64,000 nucleotides of DNA from Saprospiraceae bacterium (GTDB lineage: Bacteria > Bacteroidota > Bacteroidia > Chitinophagales > Saprospiraceae): positions 1 to 64,000 of the forward strand of contig JADKBS010000021.1 of assembly GCA_016714985.1 (NCBI GenBank), read 5' to 3'. The notes below the pieces were generated by a model. That model did no database searches and was not told the DNA's origin. It saw only the letters and a list, made by a program, of their open reading frames with translations. Each line of letters begins with the position of its first letter. Within the stretch, counting starts at the first letter, position 1. Made by a program: the position numbers and the translations under genes. Positions 25,906-36,231 of the stretch are shown one piece after another.

Positions 25906-28884
25906 TTAATTCAAATAGTTCTTTTCAAAGAAGACCCTGTACTCGTCAATATTCTTCGACTTCAGGAGCTCCTTATAATTGTCTTGAGAGATTGGCAGTA
26001 GTTCGAACTTGTACTTAGCGGGGTCGAGGAAGTCCTTGCTGTTCTTTTGTGCCACATCGAGGTATTCCATGGCCTCCTTCTTGTCGTTGTAACGCCTGAT
26101 GGCAATGACAGCGGTCTTGCTCTCTCCTTCTCCGATGAAGATATTGTTCATCCTTAGCTTTTGTGGTTTGTGGTATTTCTCGTTGTAGTCCGATATGATG
26201 ATTTTGGCATCGTTCATCACCACTTCGCCCTTGAATACGACTATCACATAGTGCAGTTGGTCATTGGTGACTTTGTATTCCCCTACTTGGCCTTCGCCGG
26301 GGGGCTGGTCTCGCTGCTGGCCGGGTCCAGTGCCCAGGTTTTCGCCCAAAAGGCGAAGAATCTCCTTTGCACGGGTGCTTTCGGGGTCGTTGGGGTATTT
26401 GGCCACCACTTCCTTTAGGGCTTCCACATAAGCTTCTTTCCCTTGCAGGCTGCCGACGCACATGGCACCCAAAAGCGCAAAACGGGGCATCAGCTTGTTC
26501 TGGCCTCCGAACATCTCCCCTACTTTCCCAATGCGCTCGTAGGCTTCCTGGAAGTTGCGCTGCTCGAAACGTTGGAGCGTTTCATCATAATAGACGGTCA
26601 AATTGTCCTCCTTGGCCTTGATGCTCTCCGCAAAATTGGGGTCTTTCAACATGCGGGCATAGTTGGAGGTAGCATAGCCGTTCACAATCATGTCGAAATA
26701 GCGCTGTGCATTGGGAGCATCGCCCATGTCCCGGTAGGAGAGGTATAGGTAGTACAGTGCATCCAATTTGTACTGCGTATCGGGGTAGCGCACGAGCAAA
26801 GCTTCGAGCGATTCCACCGATTTCTTGTAGTTCTCCAAACGGTCACGGTAAAGCACGCCGAGTTGGAACATGGCCGCCTCTATCTGACGGTTGGCGGCAC
26901 CAAATTTTTCTGGCGTGTCCGGCACGTCTTTCAACAGTTCCTTAACTTCGTCGGCGGTGAGCTGTGAAGACTCGCTGGCTGCCTGGATCTCATTCTGGGC
27001 ATCGGCGACGCTCGATTGGTCGGAGCGGCGCCAGTTGTCTTGTAGCGTTCGGCTGCCCCATTTACGCTCAAAGTCCCGTTTGCCATCCTTCTTACTCTTA
27101 TCATTGTAGGCCCAGAACTTGGAGGTATTGAGTGCAGGTGGTGCCCCCCCCCCTTTGGGCAGTGCTGCAGATTGTGGGTTGTTTTGCGCAGCGGCAGCTT
27201 TCTGTTTTGCGGCATTGATGCGCTCTTCGTCCTTTTTCTTTTTGAAGGCGGTGGCCAATGCCAGTTTTTCCTCCTCCGTCATGTTGCCGACGGCAATCAA
27301 ACTGTCCTGCAATTGAATGGTGAGCAAGTTCGCTGCAATTTCATCCAGATTTTTTGCGAGTCCACTCACCCGGCGGTGGCGCTCATCGGAAGTGTTCATC
27401 ACCATCAAGGTGCTGTCGAAGTAGAGTTTTGCCTTCACATAGCTTTCGTCTTCGAAATAAAGGTCGGCCAGCAACAGGTAGGACTCCGCCTTCTGGGAAA
27501 TATTAGCGGTGCTTTTGGCAAGCGAAAGCTCCAGGTTTTTGATGCCTTCTTTTTTATCGCCCTTTTCAAGTGAAATGGTAGCGAGTGCGAAATAAATCTG
27601 GTCTTGGAATTCCTTGTTCTTCTCGTCCTTCATCATCCGCTCCAACTGACTGACGGCAGACTCCCTTGAGGAATTGGAAAGCGCCGAGTTCAGCCTTGCG
27701 GCAAAGTCCATTTCATAGGAAGGCTTCGATTTCAGCACCACTGCATAAGCATCGTAGGCTTGCTGGCTGCGCTTGGCCTGCTGGTGCAGTTGGCCAAGGA
27801 TGAAAGCGAGGCGAGCCTTCATCAAGTCATCTTTCACGAGGCCGATGGCCGTGTTGAGTGGCTCTACGGCTAACTCGTATTTTTTTTGCTCTAGGAAAAA
27901 ATGGGCTTTTGCTATGGCCACCTCCCGGCGGACATCCTCAAAAGTGGCAGGGCTGCGCTCCAACTCATTCAGCAGTCGCTCTGCCTGGGTGAAGTTGTCG
28001 CGCTCGATATAGGTACGTGCCAGCCACAAGACTCCTTCCTGATAGGCTGGGCGGTGCTTCATGAAATAATTTTCGGGGTTGGCCTTCACCACCTCCGGTT
28101 CAAGATTGCCAAGCGTGATGGATCCAGGTGCTGGGATAGCAGGCTCGGCTGGCTCCTCTTCTGAAATTTTTTCTTCGGTATTGGGTGCTTTTTTTTTGTC
28201 CTTGGTCTCTTCGCCCTTCTTTTTGGGAGGGCTTTTTTTGCCTTTTTTCTTGTTCTTTTTGGCTTCTTTCATCTTGGCCTTGCGCTCTTTTTCACGCTCC
28301 TTGCGCTTTGCGTCCGCCAGTTTTTGCTTCTCTTTCTTGGAAAGTTCGATTTTTTCTTCCCCGTCGGAGCCATCGTTTTTCACCTTGCCTTTCATCACCG
28401 CCTTCTTCCGCTTCTTGTTCACTTTCGACTTGGAGTCCCGCTTGGACATTTCCTTTGGGTTGAATTCCGCCACCATGAACTCCAACGACTCCTCAGCCGA
28501 TTCATAATCTTGCTTCATGAACTGCGTCTGCCCAAGCACAAGGTAACAGTCGTCTGTCCAGTGGCTGGGGCGGTGCATGTTCACCACCACGGAGACCTTT
28601 GCAGCTGCCTTGTCCATCTTCTCCGCTACGGCCTTGGGGTTTTCTGCTGCCGAATATTTGTAGATTGGCAGTACCTTGCGGTAATTGTCCCGCACTTGGT
28701 TGTCAAGATCGATCTGCGCTTCGGCCAACAAGACGGTGGCATTGTAGTAGCCGTTGTAATGGGCCGTCATGTTGTGGTAGCCCTTTTTGATTGGCCCAAC
28801 ATCGTTCTTTTTCTTTTGGGTGACGCAGCCGGAGGCCGCCCAGAAGGCAATGGCAAGCAGCAGTGGAATGGTAAACTTTTTCAA
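25906..28884 (-). CDS. PorW/SprE-like type IX secretion lipoprotein with TPRs
   Basis: A 992-residue lipoprotein. The signal ends in the lipobox ASGC. The mature N-terminus holds KKGYHNMTAHYNGYYNATVLLAEA, the hallmark of PorW/SprE proteins, which are needed for T9SS and gliding in characterised Bacteroidota. Tetratricopeptide-type repeats fill most of the rest. An extremely Lys/Glu-rich insertion lies between about residues 150 and 245 (KERKAKMKEAKKNKKKGKK and more), likely disordered. The many T9SS cargo genes in this window depend on such machinery. It is divergent from the M23 peptidase gene. On the minus strand a TAAATTTG box at 28917-28924 is a plausible -7 element, but I see no matching -33 element. 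Confidence 0.8.
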   Translation of the reverse strand: MKKFTIPLLLAIAFWAASGCVTQKKKNDVGPIKKGYHNMTAHYNGYYNATVLLAEAQIDLDNQVRDNYRKVLPIYKYSAAENPKAVAEKMDKAAAKVSVVVNMHRPSHWTDDCYLVLGQTQFMKQDYESAEESLEFMVAEFNPKEMSKRDSKSKVNKKRKKAVMKGKVKNDGSDGEEKIELSKKEKQKLADAKRKEREKERKAKMKEAKKNKKKGKKSPPKKKGEETKDKKKAPNTEEKISEEEPAEPAIPAPGSITLGNLEPEVVKANPENYFMKHRPAYQEGVLWLARTYIERDNFTQAERLLNELERSPATFEDVRREVAIAKAHFFLEQKKYELAVEPLNTAIGLVKDDLMKARLAFILGQLHQQAKRSQQAYDAYAVVLKSKPSYEMDFAARLNSALSNSSRESAVSQLERMMKDEKNKEFQDQIYFALATISLEKGDKKEGIKNLELSLAKSTANISQKAESYLLLADLYFEDESYVKAKLYFDSTLMVMNTSDERHRRVSGLAKNLDEIAANLLTIQLQDSLIAVGNMTEEEKLALATAFKKKKDEERINAAKQKAAAAQNNPQSAALPKGGGAPPALNTSKFWAYNDKSKKDGKRDFERKWGSRTLQDNWRRSDQSSVADAQNEIQAASESSQLTADEVKELLKDVPDTPEKFGAANRQIEAAMFQLGVLYRDRLENYKKSVESLEALLVRYPDTQYKLDALYYLYLSYRDMGDAPNAQRYFDMIVNGYATSNYARMLKDPNFAESIKAKEDNLTVYYDETLQRFEQRNFQEAYERIGKVGEMFGGQNKLMPRFALLGAMCVGSLQGKEAYVEALKEVVAKYPNDPESTRAKEILRLLGENLGTGPGQQRDQPPGEGQVGEYKVTNDQLHYVIVVFKGEVVMNDAKIIISDYNEKYHKPQKLRMNNIFIGEGESKTAVIAIRRYNDKKEAMEYLDVAQKNSKDFLDPAKYKFELLPISQDNYKELLKSKNIDEYRVFFEKNYLN

Positions 28885-29068
28885 GACACAGTTTATTTAT
28901 GAAGCAAACGAAGGCACAAATTTAGGAGTTTGGCCTATTCCTATTTTGTTATTGCCAAAATTGCGAATTTTACGGGTCTTTTCGGAAGGTGTTTCGGAAA
29001 AGGCCACATGCAGGACACCAAACTTGATAATCGGCAATTTTATTTCATTCCAAATAACGGTTAACGAC

Positions 29069-29965
29069 ATGGCAGAAGAAAACAAGAAAGTGCGTCGCAG
29101 GTGGGAACGGATGAAGGATACCTACCGCTTAGTCATTTTCAACAACGAGACCTTCGAGGAGGTACGCTCATTCAATCTCTCGCCCCTTAATGTATATGTC
29201 ATGCTGAGCACACTGGTGGTTCTGGTATCCGCACTGGCCATTGCAGCCATCGTGTTCACCCCCATCAAGCGCTTGATACCGGGCTACGGTACAGCGAATG
29301 CACATCCTGAAATGGTGAAGATTTACCGGGACATAGACTCGCTCGAACAGCTCGTGAAAGCACAAGAGCGATACAACGAGGGTATGAAAAAACTCCTCAC
29401 GGCAGACGTGCAGTACGCCCCTGACGCACCACCGGCCAAAAAGCCCGTGGAAGGCAATAGCCACGACCCCGTGTCCCGCAACGAGGCAGATGCCAATCTG
29501 CGCAACGAAGTTGAAATGGCCGACATCAGGGCCGTCACGGGTCAGAAAGTTGCCAGCCCGGTCAACATCTCACCACGGGAGGTGCCGTTGGAGCAGATGC
29601 ATTTCTCCACCCCCATTGGCGGCACCATTATGGACGGATTCGACTTGGAAAAAAAGCACCTCGGCGTTGACGTCGTCGCACCAAAGAACACCCCCATAAA
29701 GGCTGCCCTGGATGGTTGGGTCATCTCCTCGGACTGGACGCTCGAAACTGGAAACACCATCGCTATTCAGCACACGAACAACATCGTGACCTTTTACAAG
29801 CACAATTCCGTTCTGTTGAAAAAAACTGGGAACTACGTGCGGGGCGGCGAGGCCATTGCCATCATCGGAAATACTGGCGAACTGACCAACGGGCCGCACC
29901 TTCACTTTGAGCTATGGCACCAAGGCAAGCCGGTGAACCCGACGGATTTTGTGGATTTTAAGTAG
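29069..29965 (+). CDS. M23 family metallopeptidase (LytM type)
   Basis: A 298-residue protein with one membrane helix near residues 45-70 (VMLSTLVVLVSALAIAAIVF), a coiled linker, and a C-terminal LytM domain with the zinc ligands in KKHLGVDVVAPKN and GPHLHFELWHQG. It is probably anchored in the inner membrane and acts on, or scaffolds, peptidoglycan. All catalytic residues are visible. MAEENKKVRRRW is chosen as start because the long upstream extension has no family character and overlaps the divergent gene's leader. Confidence 0.87.
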   Translation: MAEENKKVRRRWERMKDTYRLVIFNNETFEEVRSFNLSPLNVYVMLSTLVVLVSALAIAAIVFTPIKRLIPGYGTANAHPEMVKIYRDIDSLEQLVKAQERYNEGMKKLLTADVQYAPDAPPAKKPVEGNSHDPVSRNEADANLRNEVEMADIRAVTGQKVASPVNISPREVPLEQMHFSTPIGGTIMDGFDLEKKHLGVDVVAPKNTPIKAALDGWVISSDWTLETGNTIAIQHTNNIVTFYKHNSVLLKKTGNYVRGGEAIAIIGNTGELTNGPHLHFELWHQGKPVNPTDFVDFK

Positions 29966-30023
29966 GGGGGACTCGTGATTGGTGATTCGTTTCCATATTT
30001 GGCTGTTGGAACCCTATATCCTG

Positions 30024-31358
30024 TCAACCCTTGAAAAGTATCCGTTCGCCTTTCTTTTCTTCATTGAAATGGCCTGCGTGCCAAGCCAAATGACCGCTGA
30101 CGATGGTGCTTTCCACTTTGCCCTTGAAGGTATGTCCCTCAAAGGGCGACCAGCCACACTTATAATATAGGTTGTCTTTTGCCACTGTCCACTCCCTGTT
30201 GAGGTCAACCAGCGCCAAATCGGCCCAATTCCCCTCGTCCAAGAAGCCACGGCCTTCGATGTTGAAACAAACTGCTGGGGCGTGGCACATTTTCTCCACT
30301 ATTCTTTCCAATGAAATGAGGCCCTTTTGGTAAAAATCAAGCATGACGTTCAAGCTGTGCTGCACCAGCGGCAAGCCCGATGGTGCGTTGAAATAAGTGC
30401 CTTGCTTTTCTTGCCAGGTATGGGGGGCATGGTCGGTGGCGATGATGTCCAACCTATCGTCCAATAGGGCGGGCAATAGGGCAGCTTGGTGTTCTGGCCC
30501 CTTCACGGCGGGGTTGCATTTGATCTGGGTACCAAGCCGCTGGTAATCGTTGCTGTTAAAATAAAGGTGGTGGACGCAGACCTCCGAGGTGATTCGTTTT
30601 TGGGCCAAGGGCACGTCGTTGCGAAACAGCGAAAGCTCGTCTTTCGTGGAGATGTGCAGGATATGCAGCCTGGTATTGTGTTGCTTGGCCAGTTCCACGG
30701 CGAGGAGGCTCGATTTTAGGCACCCCTCGACACTTCGGATTTCCGGGTGAAGCTCGATGGGGAGGTCTTCGCCGTATTTCTCCCGGTAAGCGGCCTCATT
30801 CCTGCGAATGGTGGCCTCGTCCTCGCAATGCGTGGCTATGAGCAAAGGGCATTGGGAAAATACAGCATCTAAGGTACGCCTGTCGTCAACCAGCATATTG
30901 CCTGTGCTGGAACCCATGAAGATCTTGACACCGCAGACGTTGCGGGGGTTGGTGCGCAGCACTTCCTCCAAATTATCGTTGGTTGTACCCATGAAAAAAG
31001 AATAGTTCGCCAACGATTTTTCGGCAGCCGTTTGGTATTTTTCCTCCAAAAGCGCTTGGGTAGTAGCCGTTGGTTTGGTATTGGGCATTTCCATGAAGGT
31101 AGTTGTACCTCCAGCCACAGCCGCACGAGGCTCGGTGTAGAGATCGGCCTTGTGCGTGAGGCCGGGTTCCCGGAAATGCACTTGGTCGTCAATAATGCCG
31201 GGAATGGCGTGTAGGCCCGTTCCATCCAGCTCGACATCGGCCTTTAGGTCAATGATGCCCCCAATCCGTTCGAGCCTGCCCTTTCTGATGAGCATGTCAC
31301 CTGCTGTTATGCTGCCTCGGTTGATGATTTGTACGTTCTTGACAAGGATGGATTTCAT
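30024..31358 (-). CDS. pyrC: dihydroorotase
   Basis: A 444-residue amidohydrolase that closes carbamoyl aspartate to dihydroorotate in pyrimidine synthesis. Motifs are IIDDQVHFREPGLTHKAD (residues about 55-70), GGTTTFMEMPNTKP, ATHCEDE and IATDHAPH. At the first metal site the usual HxH reads QVH, with Gln59 replacing the first His. From memory this is normal for the Bacteroidota type and does not mean loss of function. It stands alone. No other pyr gene is in the window. Confidence 0.92.
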   Translation of the reverse strand: MKSILVKNVQIINRGSITAGDMLIRKGRLERIGGIIDLKADVELDGTGLHAIPGIIDDQVHFREPGLTHKADLYTEPRAAVAGGTTTFMEMPNTKPTATTQALLEEKYQTAAEKSLANYSFFMGTTNDNLEEVLRTNPRNVCGVKIFMGSSTGNMLVDDRRTLDAVFSQCPLLIATHCEDEATIRRNEAAYREKYGEDLPIELHPEIRSVEGCLKSSLLAVELAKQHNTRLHILHISTKDELSLFRNDVPLAQKRITSEVCVHHLYFNSNDYQRLGTQIKCNPAVKGPEHQAALLPALLDDRLDIIATDHAPHTWQEKQGTYFNAPSGLPLVQHSLNVMLDFYQKGLISLERIVEKMCHAPAVCFNIEGRGFLDEGNWADLALVDLNREWTVAKDNLYYKCGWSPFEGHTFKGKVESTIVSGHLAWHAGHFNEEKKGERILFKG

Positions 31359-31860
31359 GTGCTGTTCGATTTAAGTTCGGCGCAAATATCGAAGAACATT
31401 GGCTATTGGTGGGACAATTTCGCATTTATTTGAAGCGGTGGGCGGTTGGCAGTGGGCAGTGGGAAAAATCCCATTATATGCAGAATATCATAGATGAACG
31501 CATTTGAAATTGATGGCAGGGATGTCACAGTTTATAGCTTCAATATACTTTAAACAAAGCAATTTAACTGAATATCGAAGCGTTTTAAACGTCACAATGC
31601 TAGTATTTTCCATATTTTACCGCATAGCGTGGGCATGAAAACTGGAAAAATAGGAATCGTGACATGGGTTTTAGGGTAAACAGAAATTTATTTTGAAAAA
31701 TCGAAAAAAATATAACTATAAAATAAAAATATAGTGCACCCCATAAAGCATTGATTACTAAGTTAAAAACACTTTATCACTTATTACATGCAATTGATTG
31801 TCAATTAGTTGCAATAAAATGTAATTTGAAAAAAAATCGAAAAATAAATTGCCCAAACCC
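31359..31860. other. AT-rich spacer upstream of the long leader
   Basis: About 500 bases without a credible gene. Base composition drops to strongly AT-rich, with A- and T-runs, from about 31480 onward. The left end should hold the pyrC promoter. The right end leads into the promoter at 31861. Confidence 0.5.
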
Positions 31861-31891
31861 TTGACAAGCGTTCGATATGCCCGTAGATTTG
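31861..31891 (+). promoter_or_regulatory. Bacteroidota-type promoter of the beta-helix gene
   Basis: TTG at 31861-31863, a 20-base spacer and TAGATTTG at 31884-31891 match the Bacteroidota -33/-7 consensus (TTTG, 19-21 bases, TAnnTTTG). Transcription should begin near 31898, which would give a leader of about 850 bases before the gene at 32750. Confidence 0.6.
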
Positions 31892-32749
31892 TCTCGTCTT
31901 TTCAACAAAACCTCCTCCAGAAAAGAAATTCCCTTCAATTTTCCCCTTTTTGAGATTCCCTCGTAGTTGAAAGTATTAAAGGCGATTTGACAATCACTTC
32001 AGATTCCTCCACCGAAACAGAAAGAAGGCAAAATCAAACAATAAAGCATTGCACGAGCATTTACGGCTCGTATTGAACAGACCGGAACAACACTAACAAG
32101 ATCCATTATTGGGATGCTATTGAATTAACAAAAACAAAGACTTGGACAAATCAAACGACAAAACACTGAACAACAAACACTAACACAGGAACTTGAACAA
32201 AACGCACAAAAAACAAAAACTAAGCAACAAGCATTCACACAAAAGCTTGAACAAAACATTCAGAAAACAAAGACTTGGACAAACAAAAAACAAAACTTGA
32301 GCAAATTTTTCGAGCATTTTGAGCAAAACACAAAAAAATTAAACAAAGCAAACAGACAGGATGCCATTACACTAAAGATTTACATGAATGGCCTTGCTCA
32401 TAGGGAGCAAAAGTTATTGACTTACACCACCTTATTCTAAATCCTATTACGAACACCCACTTTTAACAACCAATGAACGTACGCCCTTAAGACCAAAATT
32501 ATTGAACCCCACCTTATTGTTTTTAAATTGCATAGACAACAAAAACTTTGAACACTTTTTAAATTCAACCCTATTATTTTAAACCCCAAAACCAAGTTAC
32601 TATGAATTAATCCAAAAATAAAATGCCCTGAAATATTGGGCTTTTATTTAACCACCAATTGACCAAAAATAGGACGCCCTGCGCCGAAAACACCCCAGTG
32701 CTTTCCCCAGCACTTCTGATTTATGACCATTTACTAAAGAACTCATACT
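31892..32749 (+). other. long A/C-rich untranslated leader
   Basis: About 850 bases without a reading frame. From about 32000 to 32400 the plus strand is strikingly rich in A and C and poor in G and T. It carries irregularly spaced copies of the word ACTTGAACAAAAC or ACTTGGACAAA (at 32140, 32191, 32245, 32273 and 32295). Such a skew implies an RNA with little secondary structure. It lies between a good promoter and a secreted-protein gene, so a long 5' untranslated region is the simplest reading. Confidence 0.5.
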
Positions 32750-33745
32750 ATGGGACATCGCTTTTTAGCGAGTATGGTATTTGTTTTCGCCATGCTCCAA
32801 CTCAATGCCACAACCTACTTCGTAAAACAAGGAGGGTCAGGCGCAGGTAGCTCATGGAGCGATGCGTCGGGAGACCTGACCGCCGTGCTTTTTATCGCAC
32901 AAACTGGCGACCAAGTTTTAGTAGCAAAAGGTACTTATTACCCAACAACTCAAAAAGACCGAAGAATTTCCTTTGCCATACCTTCTGGTGTGAAGGTTTA
33001 TGGCGGCCTAAACGGCACTGAAACCTCAGTAGGACAACGTGATGCCAAGTCTCAGAAATCCATTTTGAGCGGCAATATCGGGTCTAAGACCGATCACTCC
33101 GACAATTCCTACACAGTTGTACATATCAAAAATGCAGATCAAAGCACACTGCTTGACGGCTTCATCGTTGCCGATGGCAATGCGGATGGCGTAGGCCCAA
33201 GCGCCGACAAAGAGCGTTGTGGTGGTGGCATCTATATTGACGGCTCAGGCGTTGGCAACGAATCCAACCCAACCATCCAAAACTGTGTTTTCCAAAACAA
33301 TTTTGGACGTGATGGCGGAGCCGCTTATGTGAACGGGCGTGGTGGCGTTTGCAACCCAACCTTCATCAACTGTGAATTCCAAAACAACAAGGTGGACCTT
33401 GATGGCGGGGCCATATTCAACGACGGTCGCCACCGTGGCACCGCTAACCCGGTGCTGCAAAACTGTACCTTCGCCAACAACCATGCGAATTATGGCGGCG
33501 CACTTTGCAACTACGGCGGCAAAGGACAATGCAACCCGACCATAAAGGGCTGCATATTCCGCAACAACGAAGCTTTGCTGCGGGGCGGGGCCATCTTTAA
33601 CATGGACGTTGAAGGAGAAGCAAAACCTGTGATAAACGATTGCCAATTCGTTGACAACCAAGCTGTCGCAGGGGAAGGCATCTATACCTTCAGCAAACCT
33701 GAACCAAGGACCAAAACCGAACAGGTGAAATTAAAGATGAATTAA
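32750..33745 (+). CDS. secreted right-handed beta-helix protein
   Basis: A 331-residue exported protein. The signal peptide is about 20 residues (FLASMVFVFAMLQLNA). The mature protein starts TTYFVKQGGSGAGSSWSDASGDL, the common opening of DUF1565-type beta-helix surface proteins. It then has repeated coils of the polymorphic-membrane-protein type, each with an NC-F-NN and GGA pattern (QNCVFQNNFGRDGGAAYVN, INCEFQNNKVDLDGGAIFN, QNCTFANNHANYGGALCN, KGCIFRNNEALLRGGAIFN). There is no T9SS sorting domain at the C-terminus, so it may be periplasmic, secreted another way, or truncated. An ATG at 32774 is an alternative start. Confidence 0.8.
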   Translation: MGHRFLASMVFVFAMLQLNATTYFVKQGGSGAGSSWSDASGDLTAVLFIAQTGDQVLVAKGTYYPTTQKDRRISFAIPSGVKVYGGLNGTETSVGQRDAKSQKSILSGNIGSKTDHSDNSYTVVHIKNADQSTLLDGFIVADGNADGVGPSADKERCGGGIYIDGSGVGNESNPTIQNCVFQNNFGRDGGAAYVNGRGGVCNPTFINCEFQNNKVDLDGGAIFNDGRHRGTANPVLQNCTFANNHANYGGALCNYGGKGQCNPTIKGCIFRNNEALLRGGAIFNMDVEGEAKPVINDCQFVDNQAVAGEGIYTFSKPEPRTKTEQVKLKMN

Positions 33746-34457
33746 TCCAAATTAACAAGTGGATTTAATCCTGACTGTTTCACCACATTAATTGAGAGAG
33801 AGCGTGTGTCTATTATACAGGAGTTGGTGGCTGATTCATGAGGCCACCAGCTTGCTTTCCCTAACAACTGACAACTCCGGGTTATGCAACATAGGTTTTA
33901 ACCAAACTTAATTCCTATGAAAGGAGACCAATCCCAATACCGCAAGATTTTATAGCCATGGGAAATAGTTTGGAACTGGGCTGGGGATATTGACCAGTAA
34001 TACTGGCAATATCCCTAAGACCAGATTCACTTTCGAATCGGCTACAAAGAATTGACTAACAAATGTTTGAATATAACCATAGTTACTCCTCTGCTTGAAA
34101 CACTATTGCAGTTGCAGTAAAAAGTTGTGTTGAATGACTCCTACTATATTCTTCACGGCTTATTGCAAAACAGGGTAAATTAGGCTTAAACAAACCACTA
34201 AAGAACGGACCGCTCTACCCCCTTTTTTTTAAAGAAAGAGAGCTTTATGATACGGGTTTTTTCATGCTGATTTTTTTATGATGACACACATCACGAAATA
34301 CTAATCGTAGGAAGATACGTGATGTTTGATTCTCGCAGGTCTTTGTTTCAGGAAACTGGAACTGAGACCTTTTTGTTTTATGCTGATTTGGCAAAACAAT
34401 GGCACAAGATAAATTGGATTTCCAGCCAAAAGCATTTCCTTTGGGAAAAAATGCCAC
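33746..34457. other. 712-base intergenic region with a hairpin
   Basis: No credible coding frame. A hairpin at 33984-34015 pairs GGGATATTG with CAATATCCC and CCAG with CTGG, with one bulged A and the loop TAATA, but without a T-run. A T8 run lies near 34222. A short plus-strand frame at 34319-34573 has no protein-like character. Confidence 0.5.
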
Positions 34458-35321
34458 ATGCTTCCGCCAGCAATCATAGCGTCTTGCCAAGAAATCATAA
34501 AAGGAAATATCACCCTAGCCCGACCAGTTGCTGGCGGGGACATCAACCGAGCATACCATGTGGAAACGCCTGAGTGCAGCTATTTCATCAAAACCAACAC
34601 AGCTTCCTGGGCTGGTCAAATGTTTGAGGCAGAGGCCAAAGGACTGCGCGCATTGAACAGCCCCTGCATCCTGCGCACACCTGCTGTGTTGGGATTTGGC
34701 AGCACCAGCGATGGGAGTTACCTCTTGCTGGAGTTCATCGAAACCAGCTATCGGCCCGATGTTTTTTGGGAGAAATTCGGGGCGGCACTTGCCAAATTAC
34801 ACCGCAGTACCGCCCCTGGTTTTGGCTTTGACCACGACAACTTCATCGGAAGCCTACCGCAACGCAACCACCACCACGATGACTGGCCCACATTTTACAC
34901 GGAGGAGCGCCTACTGCCGCAACTGAAGATCACAAAGCAACAAAACCTGCTGCAAACACGTGATTTTCAACAGTTTGACCTGCTCTTCAAAAAACTCCCC
35001 GACCTCTGCCCCAAGGAGCCACCCGCCCTCACCCACGGCGACCTCTGGAGCGGCAACTTCCTCTGCGATGCCCAAGGCCAGCCCGTGCTGATTGACCCGG
35101 CGGCCAGCTACTCGCACCGTGAAATGGACCTGGCCATGAGCAGGCTCTTTGGTGGCTTCGAGCGCCCATTTTACCGCAGCTACGAGGAGGAGTGGCCGTT
35201 GGAGCCAGGTTTTGAGCATCGGCTGCCCATTTACCAATTGTATTTCCTATTGGTGCATGTGAACCTGTTCGGGGGAGGCTACGTGCGCAGTGTGCGGGAG
35301 GTTTTGGCCGGGTATGTCTGA
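34458..35321 (+). CDS. fructosamine/ketosamine-3-kinase family protein
   Basis: A 287-residue kinase of the aminoglycoside-phosphotransferase-like fold. GGDINRAYHVET and YFIKTN are the nucleotide-binding loop and Lys strand, ALTHGDLWSGNF holds the catalytic Asp, and VLIDPAASYSHREMDLAMSRLFGGF holds the metal-binding Asp and the family-typical HRE(M/T)DLAM. It phosphorylates glycated amines so that the sugar falls off (protein deglycation). The start ATG 34458 gives the family N-terminus. Confidence 0.9.
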   Translation: MLPPAIIASCQEIIKGNITLARPVAGGDINRAYHVETPECSYFIKTNTASWAGQMFEAEAKGLRALNSPCILRTPAVLGFGSTSDGSYLLLEFIETSYRPDVFWEKFGAALAKLHRSTAPGFGFDHDNFIGSLPQRNHHHDDWPTFYTEERLLPQLKITKQQNLLQTRDFQQFDLLFKKLPDLCPKEPPALTHGDLWSGNFLCDAQGQPVLIDPAASYSHREMDLAMSRLFGGFERPFYRSYEEEWPLEPGFEHRLPIYQLYFLLVHVNLFGGGYVRSVREVLAGYV

Positions 35322-35451
35322 AAAATCAGTTGCCGTGGAATTTTTTTTGAAAAAATCCAGACCCGATGCCGCATTTTTTGCCGCTCAAACGTTAGGGAGA
35401 AGTCCTTTTGGCGCAGTTTTTACCAAATGGGAACAAATAGAACCGCTTTGC

Positions 35452-35862
35452 ATGACAATTCATTGGAATACAGAGAAGCTTAACCGACACCTTTCCCGCA
35501 TTGACGGGGCCATCATGGCAGGTCGCTACAACCTGGCGCTCAAGCTCGCCCACCGCAGCTTGAAGCTGTATTACGGCAGCTATATTTCCACCAACAACAT
35601 CAGCATGGAGCAGATGAGCCCGGACAATATCCGCATCATGGCCATCTACATCTGCCGCCACTTGATGGCGCACTTCCGCAAGTGCGAAATCCCCTACAAC
35701 GAGCGCCGATTGATGTTCATCACGCTGGTAAGCAACGTCATCTTCCTCACCACCATGAGCATCTACTCCGAGGACGACTATCTCGCCGACAAGGCCACGG
35801 CCACCTACGCCCGTGAAAACGTGAACAGCATCATTTCCTACTTGATGCGGTACCTGGCTTGA
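35452..35862 (+). CDS. hypothetical helical protein
   Basis: A 136-residue protein, MTIHWNTEKLNRHLSRIDGAIMAGRYNLALKLAHRSLKLYYG and onward. The first half looks like a TPR-type helix pair. The second half has a hydrophobic stretch (MFITLVSNVIFLTTMSIYS) that may be buried rather than membrane-spanning. Overlap with the end of the kinase gene in another frame makes an earlier start at 35290 unlikely. The family is not recognised. It lies ahead of the S41 protease gene but is separated from it by a repeat. Confidence 0.65.
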   Translation: MTIHWNTEKLNRHLSRIDGAIMAGRYNLALKLAHRSLKLYYGSYISTNNISMEQMSPDNIRIMAIYICRHLMAHFRKCEIPYNERRLMFITLVSNVIFLTTMSIYSEDDYLADKATATYARENVNSIISYLMRYLA

Positions 35863-35939
35863 CGCAAAATGGCGTTCTGGAAGCACCAATTCGAACGTCT
35901 TTGCCATATTTATACTGCGGGCCGCCATGTTTTGAGCAT

Positions 35940-36002
35940 GGTTAATAAGGGTCGATATGGTTGATAATCAACCTCATCAACCCTTATCAACCCTTATCAA
36001 CC
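35940..36002. repeat. imperfect inverted repeat of AACCCTTATC words
   Basis: GGTTAATAAGGG and GGTTGAT on the left pair with ATCAACC and CCCTTATCAACC on the right, and the right arm carries the word CAACCCTTAT twice. It fills part of the gap before the S41 protease. Confidence 0.6.
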
Positions 36003-36231
36003 GAGGTACTCATGCCCAAAATTTGACGGCGTGAGCTATACCTCGTTTTGGAAATAAGCCTTGTTCAAAGCTGATGCTTGCGGTTTGCTTTGCTCCGCAA
36101 AAACTTTAGCCCATCCCAAACTTTATGGCGCTCCCGTACATTATTCTTTGAATCAAAAAACGATTCAATCAGTTTGCCTTAATTTTGCGGGCAAGCACCC
36201 TATTCAAATTACCAAGGCAACCAAAACTTGC

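Noticed and set aside
32140..32310. Repeated ACTTGAACAAAAC words as a CRISPR-like array
   Set aside because: Spacing is irregular (51, 54, 28, 22 bases), repeats are short and degenerate, and there are no cas genes.
36173..36187. TAATTTTG as a full promoter for the S41 protease
   Set aside because: The -7 match is good, but no TTTG lies 19-21 bases upstream; it is mentioned only in the gene entry.
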